Assembly (NCBI RefSeq): GCF_003046185.1
Contig: NZ_PZZL01000003.1
Location: 1-64,000 of the forward strand
DNA length: 64,000 nucleotides
Reading direction: 5' to 3'
DNA from: Phreatobacter oligotrophus
GTDB lineage: Bacteria; Pseudomonadota; Alphaproteobacteria; Rhizobiales; Phreatobacteraceae
This document shows positions 7,778-22,306 of the stretch, piece after piece. The notes beneath the pieces are model-generated. The model did no database searches. It was given only the letters and a program-made list of their open reading frames with translations, and was not told the DNA's origin. The number at the start of each line of letters is the position of its first letter. The stretch's first letter is position 1. The position numbers and the translations under genes were made by a program.

Positions 7778-9298
7778 TCAACCGCCGTGCACGATGCCGG
7801 CCTGGAAGCGGCTGGCACGAGAGCCCCGCGTGAACAGCCGGGCGGCAAGCCCCGTGATCTCCTCGGCCTGCACCACCTGCCGGCGCCATTTCTCGGGGAT
7901 TCCCGAAGCCCCATAGAGGGCTCCTGCCAGCTGGCCTGTAATGGCCGCAGTGGTATCTGCATCCTCGCGCAGGTTGGCTGCCCGCAGCACTGCATCAGCG
8001 AATGTTGTGGTCGTTCCGACACACCAGAGGGCCGCCTCGAGCGCCTTCACCACATACCCTATACCCCGGATGTCGGCGCGCCTCTTCGAACGCCATGCGC
8101 CCTTCGCGATCGCTGCGATCGCCGGGGACATGGCGACATCCCTCTGCCGAAGGACCTCGCTGCGCCTTGCGCCACGAATGGCGTCAGCCAGCAGGTCGGC
8201 GAACAGCATACAGGCGTCGACGGCCTCATCCGCGGCGTGGGTTGTCCGGCTCTGAGCCGCCGCAACGGCCGACCGCGCATCATCGTCTTCCGCAAAACGG
8301 ATCGCCACGGGGGCCAGTCGCATAAGGGAGCCGTTGCCGGCGGACATCGGATCATCGGAACCGGCGAAGGCCGAACCCGTCGCGCGATAGGTGCTGAGTG
8401 CGTCGAAGGTGGTGTTTCCGATATCGAAACACCGGCCGTTGGACGAATAATGGCCGCGCTCGTGCCAGGCGACGAAACGCTCCATGAGGTCGACGGGGTC
8501 GAACTCGGAGGTGCTGGCAAGGCTGGTGGCAAAGGCAAGCGCCATGGACGTGTCATCCGTCCATTCCCCCGGCTTCAGCCCGAACGGACCGCCGCCCACC
8601 ATGTCCGTCAGGAGGGGCGCGGCGTCGTCCCTGAGGGCGAACTCCAGAGTTGTGCCGATCGCATCGCCCACCGCCAGGCCAAGAAGGGCGCCGACCGCGC
8701 GGTCCTCCATACTTGAATAGTCCAACGAGGGTCGCCGCTCCGGCACCGCGCCGAACTGTTCAAGGTAGAGTTCCTGCCCCCGCGTCTCGATCGCGCCAGG
8801 GCGTACCTGCCGCACCGCCGCGATGGCATCTTGGGCCGCCATACCGAACTCGATGAGGAGGCGCGCGGCGATGGTGCCAGCCCGACCGAGCCCGCCCTTG
8901 CAGTGGACCACGACGTCGAAACCGTCGCGGAGCAGCGTCCGGACGCCTTCCCCCTCAACCGCCCACTGCGTTTCAAAGTCCTCCGTTGGCGTCGACACAT
9001 CGACGATGGGCAGGTGGCGCCACATCATGTGGCGGCGCTCGACCTCCTCGCCCATGGCCACGACCTGAAGGTCCTCCAGTTCCTCCTGCTCGACGAGGGT
9101 CACCACAAGCTTGGCGCCCCAGGCCTGGATGGCGTCCAGATCGATGCCAAGGTCGCGATCCCAGGGGCCGGTCGAACTATGGGGCTGCTTCTTGCCGGGA
9201 CAGAACGTGATGCCGATGCGCCCCAGCCCGGGCCCCGGAGTGATCGCCGCGATGCGGAGGGGGTGGGTATGGCTGGTGCGGGGCGCATCGTTGGTCAT
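7778..9298 (-). CDS. Fusion of dual-specificity (CDKN3-like) phosphatase and ADP-ribosylglycohydrolase
   Basis: 506 residues with two enzymes in one chain. Residues 1-190 form a cysteine phosphatase of the CDKN3/dual-specificity type, with a general-acid segment near 95-105 and the P-loop HCKGGLGRAG (Cys133, Arg139). Residues from about 198 to the end are an ADP-ribosylglycohydrolase of the DraG/ARH type: GLAVGDAIG, then the metal-binding WTDDTSMA (Asp248, Asp249) and a C-terminal DADTTAAITGQLAGA. It could remove ADP-ribose from a protein or nucleic acid and dephosphorylate a linked group; substrates are unknown. It is divergent (57 bp) from the NrtR-like gene, whose family senses ADP-ribose, and is followed by a membrane-protein gene. 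Confidence 0.88.
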   Translation of the reverse strand: MTNDAPRTSHTHPLRIAAITPGPGLGRIGITFCPGKKQPHSSTGPWDRDLGIDLDAIQAWGAKLVVTLVEQEELEDLQVVAMGEEVERRHMMWRHLPIVDVSTPTEDFETQWAVEGEGVRTLLRDGFDVVVHCKGGLGRAGTIAARLLIEFGMAAQDAIAAVRQVRPGAIETRGQELYLEQFGAVPERRPSLDYSSMEDRAVGALLGLAVGDAIGTTLEFALRDDAAPLLTDMVGGGPFGLKPGEWTDDTSMALAFATSLASTSEFDPVDLMERFVAWHERGHYSSNGRCFDIGNTTFDALSTYRATGSAFAGSDDPMSAGNGSLMRLAPVAIRFAEDDDARSAVAAAQSRTTHAADEAVDACMLFADLLADAIRGARRSEVLRQRDVAMSPAIAAIAKGAWRSKRRADIRGIGYVVKALEAALWCVGTTTTFADAVLRAANLREDADTTAAITGQLAGALYGASGIPEKWRRQVVQAEEITGLAARLFTRGSRASRFQAGIVHGG

Positions 9299-9320
9299 CG
9301 TTGGCAGAAACTCCGATTTG

Positions 9321-9335
9321 GTGTTAACGTGACAC
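9321..9335. promoter_or_regulatory. Candidate operator box 1 (GTGT-N7-ACAC)
   Basis: An imperfect palindrome GTGTTAACGTGACAC in the 57-bp divergent gap between the ADP-ribosylglycohydrolase fusion and the Nudix regulator. A second box with the same half-sites lies 35 bp away at 9356-9370. Paired copies flanking an AT-rich stretch (9336-9344) suggest binding by the adjacent NrtR-like protein. The motif assignment is mine and is untested. Confidence 0.5.
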
Positions 9336-9355
9336 TATCTATATGAAGGGAGTTC

Positions 9356-9370
9356 GTGTTGTCAATACAC
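9356..9370. promoter_or_regulatory. Candidate operator box 2 (GTGT-N7-ACAC)
   Basis: GTGTTGTCAATACAC repeats the GTGT/ACAC half-sites and 7-bp spacer of the box at 9321-9335. It overlaps the GTG start codon of the Nudix regulator itself, so occupancy could repress its own expression. This is an inference from symmetry and position only. Confidence 0.45.
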
Positions 9371-10018
9371 AAACATGGATACACATATGATTACCCCCGC
9401 CCGGCGGTCACAACCGATATCGTCGTGCTTGCGATCACAGAGGGGAAGCTCGGCACACTCCTGATCCGGCGGGGGGAAGATCCGTACCGCGAAGCCTGGG
9501 CGTTGCCGGGAGGCTTTCTGAAGGAGGGTGAAACGATCGAGGCCTGTGCCGCGCGTGAACTGGTGGAGGAAACGGGAGTTTCCCACACGCCGCTGCATCA
9601 GTTTGGCATCTACTCAGCCGCAGGCCGTGATCCGCGTGGCTGGGTCGTGTCGGTGGGCTATCTGGCCTGCGTCCATCGGCACGCCATCCATCCGAAAGCG
9701 GGCTCCGACGCAGCCGCGATTGGTTGGCACTCGGTGGACGCAATTCCGGACCTGGCGTTCGATCACGCAACGATCCTTGCGGACTCCCTCGCCGCTTTAC
9801 GGTCGCGCATCCATACCGAGCCCCTGCTTCCGCGCATGATCTCCGAGCCCTTCACGCTGGCGGCACTTCAGGATGCGATGGAGGTTGTGGTGGGTGCGCC
9901 GGTCGACAAACGAAACTTCCGGCGCGAAATGTTGGAGAGCGGCTGGATCGTGGAAACCGATCAGTTCACTGCCGGGCGCCATCGGCCGGCGCGGCTTTAC
10001 GCTCGAGTCCAAGCTTAG
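9356..10018 (+). CDS. nrtR: NrtR-like regulator: Nudix domain plus winged helix-turn-helix
   Basis: 220 residues. The N-terminal two thirds are a Nudix fold with a perfect Nudix box (GGFLKEGE, seven residues, then RELVEETGV). The C-terminal 60 residues have the winged-HTH found in NrtR proteins (EPFTLAALQDAMEVVVG, then RREMLESGWI and a basic wing GRHRPARLY). NrtR proteins control NAD metabolism genes and respond to ADP-ribose. Many have lost the catalytic box; here it is intact, so the protein may also hydrolyse its ligand. The GTG start at 9356 has a GAAGGGA ribosome site 4-5 nt upstream. No NAD-biosynthesis gene is nearby. The divergent neighbour is an ADP-ribosylglycohydrolase fusion, so ADP-ribose could link the two. 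Confidence 0.82.
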   Translation: MLSIHKHGYTYDYPRPAVTTDIVVLAITEGKLGTLLIRRGEDPYREAWALPGGFLKEGETIEACAARELVEETGVSHTPLHQFGIYSAAGRDPRGWVVSVGYLACVHRHAIHPKAGSDAAAIGWHSVDAIPDLAFDHATILADSLAALRSRIHTEPLLPRMISEPFTLAALQDAMEVVVGAPVDKRNFRREMLESGWIVETDQFTAGRHRPARLYARVQA

Positions 10019-10071
10019 CGGCAGGAAGTTCTTCCATCGCAAGCACCCAGCAAGACACCCGCCCGCAAGCC

Positions 10072-13295
<3,224 letters not shown>

Positions 13296-13296
<1 letters not shown>

Positions 13297-13919
13297 TAGG
13301 GGACCTTCTCATCGAACAGGCTTGTTGCAGAAGCTTGCGTTACACGTCGCTGCTCGCGAGCTTTGTTGATGCCAGTGGCCAAAGCTCCGAGGGCATCAAT
13401 TGGACCCTCCGCCTCCTCCGTCGGCAGCTTGTGGGTTCGCCGCAAATCATCGGCAAGCTTTCGTGCTTCCAAACCCAATTCCGCGTACCGGATTTGTCTC
13501 TCCTCGAAGCCCTCATCGTAGTCCGGGGGGGCGGCGACTTCGCTGAACATGAACTGGATCGAACGTTCACATTCGGCAATCCGCACCGGAAACCGTAGGA
13601 CGCGATATGTGAGGTCCACATCAAGCGCCTTCCAATCGATGTCTTGAGGGAGCGTACCTAGCAGCGGCCGGTCAACCGCTGGCACGCGTTCGTCCCATCC
13701 ATTTTCTGTCAGCACCGTCTCGCCATCATCGCGCGCCACTTCAAGGCATGCCTCAGCGTAAAGCTCGAAGATCGCGACCAGTCGAAGCGCCGCGTAGCGG
13801 CCATCGCGGGATTGCTTCCTGTGATCCAGATAGACGTCCTTCAACGTGGTCAACGCCGAACCGACAATCACACCGACCAAAGCCCAGAATGGCGAGCCGG
13901 CTAGAAAGTCCCAGCTCAT
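13296..13919 (-). CDS. Small membrane-anchored protein inserted in the type I RM operon, function unknown
   Basis: 207 residues. One N-terminal transmembrane helix (about 7-26, [18 protein letters not shown]) is followed by a charged, mostly helical soluble domain. It contains [17 protein letters not shown] and a long Glu/Arg-rich helix around 140-170. No catalytic motif is recognised. Its ATG overlaps the hsdS stop by 4 bp (ATGA), and its stop overlaps the hsdR start by 1 bp. It is thus translated as an integral member of the hsdM-hsdS-x-hsdR operon. It could tether the restriction complex to the membrane, act as an immunity or regulatory factor, or be a separate defence gene riding in the operon. 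Confidence 0.75.
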
Positions 13920-15134
13920 ATGGCCTCTCCGAGGAGTTTTTCGGATTCCCTGACGCGAACCTCGCCCGACATGAGCTTTGGAAGCAGGAAGTCGCGAGTG
14001 GCGGCGAGGGTTTCATTCTCAGATATTGATGACTTTTTTCTTTCCCAAACCAGCGTTCCGATCGCCTCAAAAGCATTGTGGACTTCAGCGGTCGCTCGCA
14101 CGACCGATACGAACGCTAAATCGGATTGCCGAAATCCTGCTTGCACGGCTCTGGATGATCCACCAGAAACAGCACGTCTAAAGTCGCCGCTTCCAATGTA
14201 GGTCGCCAACCATTCTCTGCAATTAAATAGCGGCTCGACGGCTACAAGGGCAACGTTTATTGCGCCGGTCAGGCCGCGACACATCCGGCCTAGGCTGTCT
14301 TTTTCGTCTCCAGTTCCTGAACCATATCGTCCAATGCATATATCATCAACGTGGACCTTTCGAAGCCGATCTGTATCCCTTATGAAAGTGATGTGGGAAG
14401 AGGTATAGAAGTCTCTAATCTGCAATAGCCGGACATAACCTTCCGATTGCTTATCAATGAACTCGCTTGCTGGCGGCTGGGTGCCGCCCTGAAAATGCAT
14501 GAAGTCGGATAGTTTGGCCATCTCCCACCCCTCCGGCTTGCCTTCTTCATCGAAGCGGTCGGGAAAGAGGGACCAAATGTCCGGCGCGAGGTAGGGCGCG
14601 CGGCCCTCCATCTTCGCGCGAGTGGGGCCGAAATCGATAAACCAATCCTTAAAGATCGCCCGCGCCATCGCCTCCAGGGTCTCATTCATCCGCCGGTTCA
14701 ACTCGATCTTGTCGTCGAGCGCGCCGAGGACAGAGGCGATGGCCTTTTGAGTGCTTGGATCAGGCAAGTCGATGAACAGTGACCGAGCATCTCCCTGCGA
14801 AATGAACGGTTGGGCCGATCCACGGCGAGGCCAAAAGTCCGGATTGCGGGTATACCAATAGAGAAATTCAGTATCCGCATCGGGTGATTTGCTCCAGAAG
14901 CGGATTGTGTTCTTAATGCATGACCACTTTCCACGAGCCAGCCAAGTCTGCCCGCAATTGGCGCCAATCGCGCTTAGGACAACACCAATCCGATCAAAGT
15001 CATGATACGGTAGAAAGCCGTCCGGGCCTGTGGCGCTAAAGGCAAGGAACCCAGTCGGCGTGTATGACGCTTTCGTCGTATTTGTGTCACCCCAGTTGAG
15101 ATCTGCTATTTCACCTAAACGACGACGAACTCGA

Positions 15135-15142
<8 letters not shown>
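13916..15142 (-). CDS. hsdS: Type I restriction enzyme specificity subunit (HsdS)
   Basis: 408 residues from the ATG at 15142, which overlaps the hsdM stop by 8 bp; an ATG 18 bp upstream is possible. Two target-recognition domains are separated by a conserved helical repeat: TRD1 about 1-145, then the spacer helix with [21 protein letters not shown]2 about 200-350, then the second repeat ending [12 protein letters not shown]. The two repeats form the coiled arms that bind the two HsdM copies, and the TRDs read the two halves of the target sequence. The sequence specificity cannot be read by eye. No inverted TRD copies or invertase are nearby, so phase variation is not indicated. Confidence 0.92.
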
Positions 15143-16967
<1,825 letters not shown>

Positions 16968-17042
16968 GAAACCCACCTGCACATTGTCTGAGGCCCGAAT
17001 GCGTAGCAGCTCACCCGCTGCTTCGCATCCAGGGTTGCCGCG

Positions 17043-18962
17043 CTATTCCGCCACCGGGATAGTGAGCTCGGCCTCCATGCTGTCATCATCGCGCTCCGCA
17101 TCCGTCCCTTCCTCGGCCACATCGCCGCGGTAGGAGGATTTGCCGGTCGCCTTCTCGATGAGCGCCAGCAGGCGCGCCTGGCGATCGGCCATGAACGCCT
17201 CGAACTCGTCTGATCTCAGCAGGGCCGGCGCGATGAGATGGGAGCTCAGGCTCGCATCCAGATTGTCACGATGGATAGCCGGGCGATCGGCAGAACCGTT
17301 CTCAAGCCGGTTCAGATAGATCGAAGGGGCATCGCCGCCGATCACGCGATTGGTGCGATAGGCGAGCGGTGTCTTGTTGATAATGGAATCGTAGACGTCC
17401 GCCTTGATCTTGCGCGCTTCGCACCAGGCCCGGGGGAAGATGTGGTGGATGTCCACGTTCTCGCCAAAGAAGACGGTGTGGTCGAATTTCTGACCGGAGC
17501 GGAAGTCGCGTGCCCCCTCCTGCATTAGCAGCGCGTTCACGCCCTTGTAGGCTGCCGACAGGCGCATGCGCATAGTGCGCAGCCGGTCCGCACGGAAGAT
17601 CGTATCGCGAATGGTCGTGGGCTCCGCGGAGGAGCGGCCCAAGGCCCAGTCCGGCACCTCAATAAAGTCCTTGGCGATGCGGGTATCGACGGCGGACCCG
17701 TAGAGTTCGCCGAATACGCCGTTCCAGTACCACTGCGTGAGGCGTGCACGCACGGTCTCGTGCTCCCAGGCATCACCAATCTCAGCAAGTATCGCTGCGA
17801 GCGGGATCAGCTGGGACTGATAGGGCAGGTCGAACACCCGATAGATGTGCAGAGTGTGGAGGAATTTCGCGGCGGTCAGGAAGCCACGTTCGGCGTTTCC
17901 CTGGAACTTCTTGTAGGCGTCGAGCGGGAGGTTCAGAAGCGCCTGCCGATTGCCGGTCACTTGGGGCAGCTCCTTGCCCTGCCGTCCCTCGGCCTCCGCC
18001 TGGCGCCGGCGCTCGCGGGTGTGAAAAAGGGAAATGACCTGGAGAAAGTCGGTGTTGCCGACTTCGGACAGGATACCCTTCTCTGCGTCAGCAAGCTTCA
18101 GGTGCGTGGCGAACTTCGTATGGCGTCCGGGCAGGTCCTTGCCATCGCCGTACCAGTCCTTCCGAAGCTCATACCCGTCGGCCGCATACATCGCGGTGAC
18201 GAGCTCGAAAGCGTCGAGGGGCTTACCGCCGGTGTTCACCTTCTCGAACACGAGACAGACCGCCTCCTTGGACGTCGATTTGTCCAGGGCGATCACAGGC
18301 ACCTGATACTTGGCGAAGTTCTCGATGACCTCCGCATGAAAGCGGCTGATGATGGGCCAGGTCTCGCTGAACGTGCCCGCCTTGTTGGCGTGGCCGACGA
18401 ACTCCATCTGCCAGGTGTTCCAATCGAAGACCATGGACAGCGGATACATCAGCGCATCGAACTCCTTCTCCCGACTGGAGAGATCGAGGACAATGTCCTT
18501 GCCGAAGTTGTCTCGGATGATGCGATCTTCGGGAACGCCGATGATGGCCTCCTCGCGGTCAGCATCCGGATCGAGCGCCTTCTGGATGTCGAAGTAGAAC
18601 CATCGGTTCACCCGCTTCTTCTTCGGTGTGACCGTCCGCACGACCTGGTTGCGGATGGTGACCTGATAGAGGGAGGTCATGCGCTGCTGACCGTCCAGCA
18701 GAAGCTGATCTGGCACGACCGTCAGGGCCGCTATCGGCGCGCCCTCGACCGGGCGTGGCTTGAAATTGACCGTGCCGGATGTCTCAAGCGTCATAAGGGC
18801 GCCAACCGGGAAGGCGCGGGAGATAGAGGCAATGAGGCTCTTGATCCGGTCTTCGTCCCAGACCCAGCTGCGCTGAAAGTCGGGAAGCTGGATCTTACCC
18901 TCGTGGCAGGCCCGCAGAAGGTCGCTCAACGCGATCTTGTTGGTCTGAAACGCACTGCTCAT
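17043..18962 (-). CDS. Single-chain GmrSD-type restriction protein (DUF262 + DUF1524/HNH)
   Basis: 639 residues. The N-terminal DUF262 domain (ParB/sulfiredoxin-like NTPase) is marked by LPDFQRSWVWDEDRI and LLLDGQQRMTSLY (DGQQR at 90-94). The C-terminal DUF1524 HNH-type nuclease is marked by DIHHIFPR (His506, His507) and then NKTPLAYRTNRVIG. GmrSD enzymes are type IV systems that cut DNA carrying modified, for example glucosylated, cytosines. Both halves being in one protein matches the fused form of the family. It lies between zorD (194 bp gap) and hsdM (75 bp gap) on the same strand. The exact modification recognised is unknown. Confidence 0.88.
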   Translation of the reverse strand: MSSAFQTNKIALSDLLRACHEGKIQLPDFQRSWVWDEDRIKSLIASISRAFPVGALMTLETSGTVNFKPRPVEGAPIAALTVVPDQLLLDGQQRMTSLYQVTIRNQVVRTVTPKKKRVNRWFYFDIQKALDPDADREEAIIGVPEDRIIRDNFGKDIVLDLSSREKEFDALMYPLSMVFDWNTWQMEFVGHANKAGTFSETWPIISRFHAEVIENFAKYQVPVIALDKSTSKEAVCLVFEKVNTGGKPLDAFELVTAMYAADGYELRKDWYGDGKDLPGRHTKFATHLKLADAEKGILSEVGNTDFLQVISLFHTRERRRQAEAEGRQGKELPQVTGNRQALLNLPLDAYKKFQGNAERGFLTAAKFLHTLHIYRVFDLPYQSQLIPLAAILAEIGDAWEHETVRARLTQWYWNGVFGELYGSAVDTRIAKDFIEVPDWALGRSSAEPTTIRDTIFRADRLRTMRMRLSAAYKGVNALLMQEGARDFRSGQKFDHTVFFGENVDIHHIFPRAWCEARKIKADVYDSIINKTPLAYRTNRVIGGDAPSIYLNRLENGSADRPAIHRDNLDASLSSHLIAPALLRSDEFEAFMADRQARLLALIEKATGKSSYRGDVAEEGTDAERDDDSMEAELTIPVAE

Positions 18963-19156
18963 CGGTCCGCAACGTCCTGTTCACGGTTCTGCTGATATCC
19001 GAACGCGCGCGCCGAACCGACGCGCGCGAAAAGAAACGAGATATTCAGAAGAACCATCGGTGATTGCAAGACGTCAAGGCATCGCCATTTTGGCGATCCG
19101 TCCTGATCATCCGCGAGGCCGCGAAATCGAATTTCGCCGCACAGGCCAGTGAGTTG

Positions 19157-22100
19157 TCACGGCAGGGGCACAGACCCGTCCTGATCGAAAAAAGGTGGTG
19201 GAAAATGATCGCGTTCGAACATCGCTGTTATCGCGGATTGCAACGGGTCACCTCCTGTCTGCCGTTCGTCTGCCATGAGAACCCTTTGCAGTTCGCCGGC
19301 GTCTTCAGAGGTATCGCCCATCGGCCATAGCGCTGCCTGCGCCAGATTCAGTTTTCTCTGCATCAAACTTTGAAGCAGGCAGTCGAACGATTGCTCGCGA
19401 TAGCCGCTGTGGATCGCCATGGGAACGTGGACGGTCACCGGCTTGGTTTGCCCGATTCGGTGCGTGCGATCGTTGCACTGCTCCTCCACCGCGGGATTCC
19501 ACCAGCGCGAGAGATGGATGACGTGTGTGGCAGCTGTCAGGGTGAGACCGGTGCCCGCAGCCTTCGGGCCGAGAACCAGGACATCGAACCCACCATCGTT
19601 CTCGAGGTGGCGCTGAAACCGGTTTACGATCGCCTGACGCTGTGAAATGGGCGTGTCGCCATTGATGAGATCGACGCGGTCAAGGCCAAACTCTGACCGC
19701 ACCAACTCGATAAAGCGGTATTGCATCTGGCGATGCTCGATGAAGACGAGGGCCTTCTCTCGTCTGCGGGCAATCTCGCGCAAGATATCGAACGTCGCCC
19801 GCAGTCTCGCGGACGCCTCGATGAAGCCGTCGTCCTCACCGATGGCAGGATGAACGGACACCGTGCGAATGTGATGAAGCGCCTTGAGAGCGGCACCCAG
19901 ACCACCCGTAGCCAGTTTAAGCTTGGCGTCTTCGTAGTGGGCCTCCTGCTTCGGGGGCATGAGCCGGGGGTGAAGGCGACGGCGCTTCGGCTCCAAGTCT
20001 TTTGCCACGTCCTGCTTGAGGCGCCGTAGGCCTAGTGGCGGGAACGTGCCGGCCGGCTTAAAGACTCGGCCGTGCAGTTCGGCCATAGTCTCCTTGTCGA
20101 ACGCGGCATATCGCTGCCGGAATTGCGACAACGAGCCCAAAGCGTCAACGCTGAGAGCATCCATCACCGCCCAAAGATCGGTGACGCTGTTTTCGATTGG
20201 GGTTCCTGTCAGGCCGATACGGAAATCAGCGTTGACCGATCGCCCCGCGTTTGCACGGAGGCTTACCGGGTTCTTCAACGTCTGTATCTCGTCGAAGACG
20301 ACCGCGGAGAAGGGAATGCGATGCAAAGAGTGCTGGTAATTACACAGGGTCGTATAGGTCGTGAGGATCCAGAACCTATGGGCTCGGCCCTCGGCCACTG
20401 CCTCTCGCAGGAATTCCAGATCGAGCTTGGCCTCCCCAGCATCGGTGTCGAGGCCTGACGCCCCGGAGAATTTCCGACCCTTGGTGCTGCTGCCATAGAG
20501 CCGGATAAGGTGTCCGAGACCGGGCTTGCGCAAATGCCGCTCCACCTCCTGTTCCCAGTTCTGTAGTAGCGAAGTTGGAGCAACCACCAACACTGGGCCA
20601 CGCACGCCCTGGGTCGCCTTAGCCATATGCTCCTTGAGCCAGGCTAAAAAAGCGATCGTCTGGAGGGTCTTGCCAAGGCCCTGCTCGTCGGCATTCAGGA
20701 TGCCGGGGAATCCTGAACGCCATGCTGCAACCTGCCAATTAAAGCTTTCGACCTGATGTTCTTTCAACGACGTCAGAATGGTAGATGGCAGGTCAACCGA
20801 AATAGACGCCTTGCGCGGACGAAGTTCCGCCTGCCAACGCAGCTCCTCGAAATTGTCCAGAGTCGTAAGGACGACCGGACCTTTCTCTGGCTCGGGTGAA
20901 GAAGTGGCCTCGGTGGCGGAATGCGCGCGGGCTGCGATAGCTCCGTCGATCAGATTGACCGCCTCCTGACGGGCCGGCAGTTCTAGGTCGCCCGTCTGCA
21001 ATGTCGGCTGCTGGTCGTCGATCGCTACCTGAAGTCGCTCCCGCAGATCGGTGAGCTCTTGGTCCGACAGGCGCGAGACGTGCTCGGCAAGCCTCCGGGC
21101 AAAGTCCTCTGGCAGCCATGTGGTACCGCTGGAGCTGAACTCGCGGTCCGCCTTCTCGAAGACGGCGACGCCTACAACGCGCTCGGAGAATTCCCTAGTC
21201 TCCACAAACACCGGGCCGACCGCAGTCTCAATCGCCTCTTCCTGCGCCTCGGGCGACAAACCTTCTAGCTGTCCGCTTTCGTGAAGGGCCTGTTCGTAAG
21301 CCTCTGTGATCCTGGTACGTGGGTTTTTGATGAACGCCGCACGTTCTGCAGCCGGCTCCCTTTGAACGCGTGCAAATGTCTCCAGTGCCAGAGCCGCAGA
21401 ACGGTCTACGACGAGATAACTTCCTGGCGCCAGACGATATGCGGGGAGGCTCCCTCTCTCTCGCACGCGCCTTTGAAACACCCGCAAGGGTTCCCCAGTG
21501 AGCTCGCTTTCAGCCTCCGAGATGCCCTCATCTCGGCCTGGATCGGAGCCGTCTCCGACACTACGCTTGGAGAACGGGAGCACCTCGAAGTCATCGGCAG
21601 AAGCGCTGGGACTGATGGAGAATCGATCAGCGAGACGGACCTCAAGGTTGGAGAGGAAATCCGTCATCGAGACTCGTGCGGTGGGCGTCGAGGCCGTCAC
21701 GGTAATGCCGGGATCGAGGGCCTGCCGAAATCTTGCTAGCGCCTCCCAGTGCTCCGTATCGGAGCCCCTGCCAAACGAATCTGCCATCTCGACCGCCTCC
21801 AGGATCCAGAGGGGAAGCCTTCGATCGCCGTTGGCTGTTTTGAGAATAGCGCCTTGCCGCTGGACAGGTTGGCGCTGGCCATGCCTCTGCCACTCGTAGT
21901 GCAGACGAAAGCTAGGGCTTCCAACTAGGCCCTCGACATCGGTCTTGAGCGTTAGATCGACAAGTGGCGGGAGCCCCAGCACTTCAGCAGTTTTGGCGTT
22001 GAGAGAGGCTGCGAGGCGGTGAGACATTACGACCTCGCGCGCGCCGATTTGAAGCGATCCCGGGGTTCCGTCGCCTAGCGCCCTAAGGTCGCCAATGGCC

Positions 22101-22306
22101 AATAGCAGGTCGCGCTCCTGAGGCGGTAGGTGTTCGAGATCTACCCGAGGCACTTTTCCTAAGAGGCGCGGCAGGAAACCCGCACTGTCACTCCTGGGGG
22201 TAAGCGTGATGCATTCGGGCGTTACAGAATAGTCGAATTTCACCAGAACCCCGCTAGATCCGCTCTCGTACCCAACCCTGCCAGTCACCGATATGGCTTC
22301 TAGCAT
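19157..22306 (-). CDS. zorD: Zorya defence protein ZorD (SNF2-type helicase/translocase)
   Basis: 1049 residues. The N-terminal 480 residues have no motif I recognise. The C-terminal half is a Swi2/Snf2 ATPase: Walker A DEQGLGKT (Lys546), DEIQ at 672-675, LTGTPIENS, and the second RecA lobe with GTGLTLTAATHV and a motif VI DRTHRIGQ. In type I Zorya, ZorD is the helicase-family effector that acts on invading DNA after the membrane motor ZorAB is triggered. The ATG at 22306 lies 53 bp inside zorC, a larger overlap than the other junctions, so the real start could be further in. Last gene of zorABCD. Confidence 0.9.
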   Translation of the reverse strand: MLEAISVTGRVGYESGSSGVLVKFDYSVTPECITLTPRSDSAGFLPRLLGKVPRVDLEHLPPQERDLLLAIGDLRALGDGTPGSLQIGAREVVMSHRLAASLNAKTAEVLGLPPLVDLTLKTDVEGLVGSPSFRLHYEWQRHGQRQPVQRQGAILKTANGDRRLPLWILEAVEMADSFGRGSDTEHWEALARFRQALDPGITVTASTPTARVSMTDFLSNLEVRLADRFSISPSASADDFEVLPFSKRSVGDGSDPGRDEGISEAESELTGEPLRVFQRRVRERGSLPAYRLAPGSYLVVDRSAALALETFARVQREPAAERAAFIKNPRTRITEAYEQALHESGQLEGLSPEAQEEAIETAVGPVFVETREFSERVVGVAVFEKADREFSSSGTTWLPEDFARRLAEHVSRLSDQELTDLRERLQVAIDDQQPTLQTGDLELPARQEAVNLIDGAIAARAHSATEATSSPEPEKGPVVLTTLDNFEELRWQAELRPRKASISVDLPSTILTSLKEHQVESFNWQVAAWRSGFPGILNADEQGLGKTLQTIAFLAWLKEHMAKATQGVRGPVLVVAPTSLLQNWEQEVERHLRKPGLGHLIRLYGSSTKGRKFSGASGLDTDAGEAKLDLEFLREAVAEGRAHRFWILTTYTTLCNYQHSLHRIPFSAVVFDEIQTLKNPVSLRANAGRSVNADFRIGLTGTPIENSVTDLWAVMDALSVDALGSLSQFRQRYAAFDKETMAELHGRVFKPAGTFPPLGLRRLKQDVAKDLEPKRRRLHPRLMPPKQEAHYEDAKLKLATGGLGAALKALHHIRTVSVHPAIGEDDGFIEASARLRATFDILREIARRREKALVFIEHRQMQYRFIELVRSEFGLDRVDLINGDTPISQRQAIVNRFQRHLENDGGFDVLVLGPKAAGTGLTLTAATHVIHLSRWWNPAVEEQCNDRTHRIGQTKPVTVHVPMAIHSGYREQSFDCLLQSLMQRKLNLAQAALWPMGDTSEDAGELQRVLMADERQTGGDPLQSAITAMFERDHFPPPFFDQDGSVPLP

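Noticed and set aside
19004-19028. CGCGCGCG inverted repeat upstream of the GmrSD-type gene
   Set aside because: The sequence is simple GC alternation, so self-complementarity is expected by chance. It is not kept as a regulatory site.
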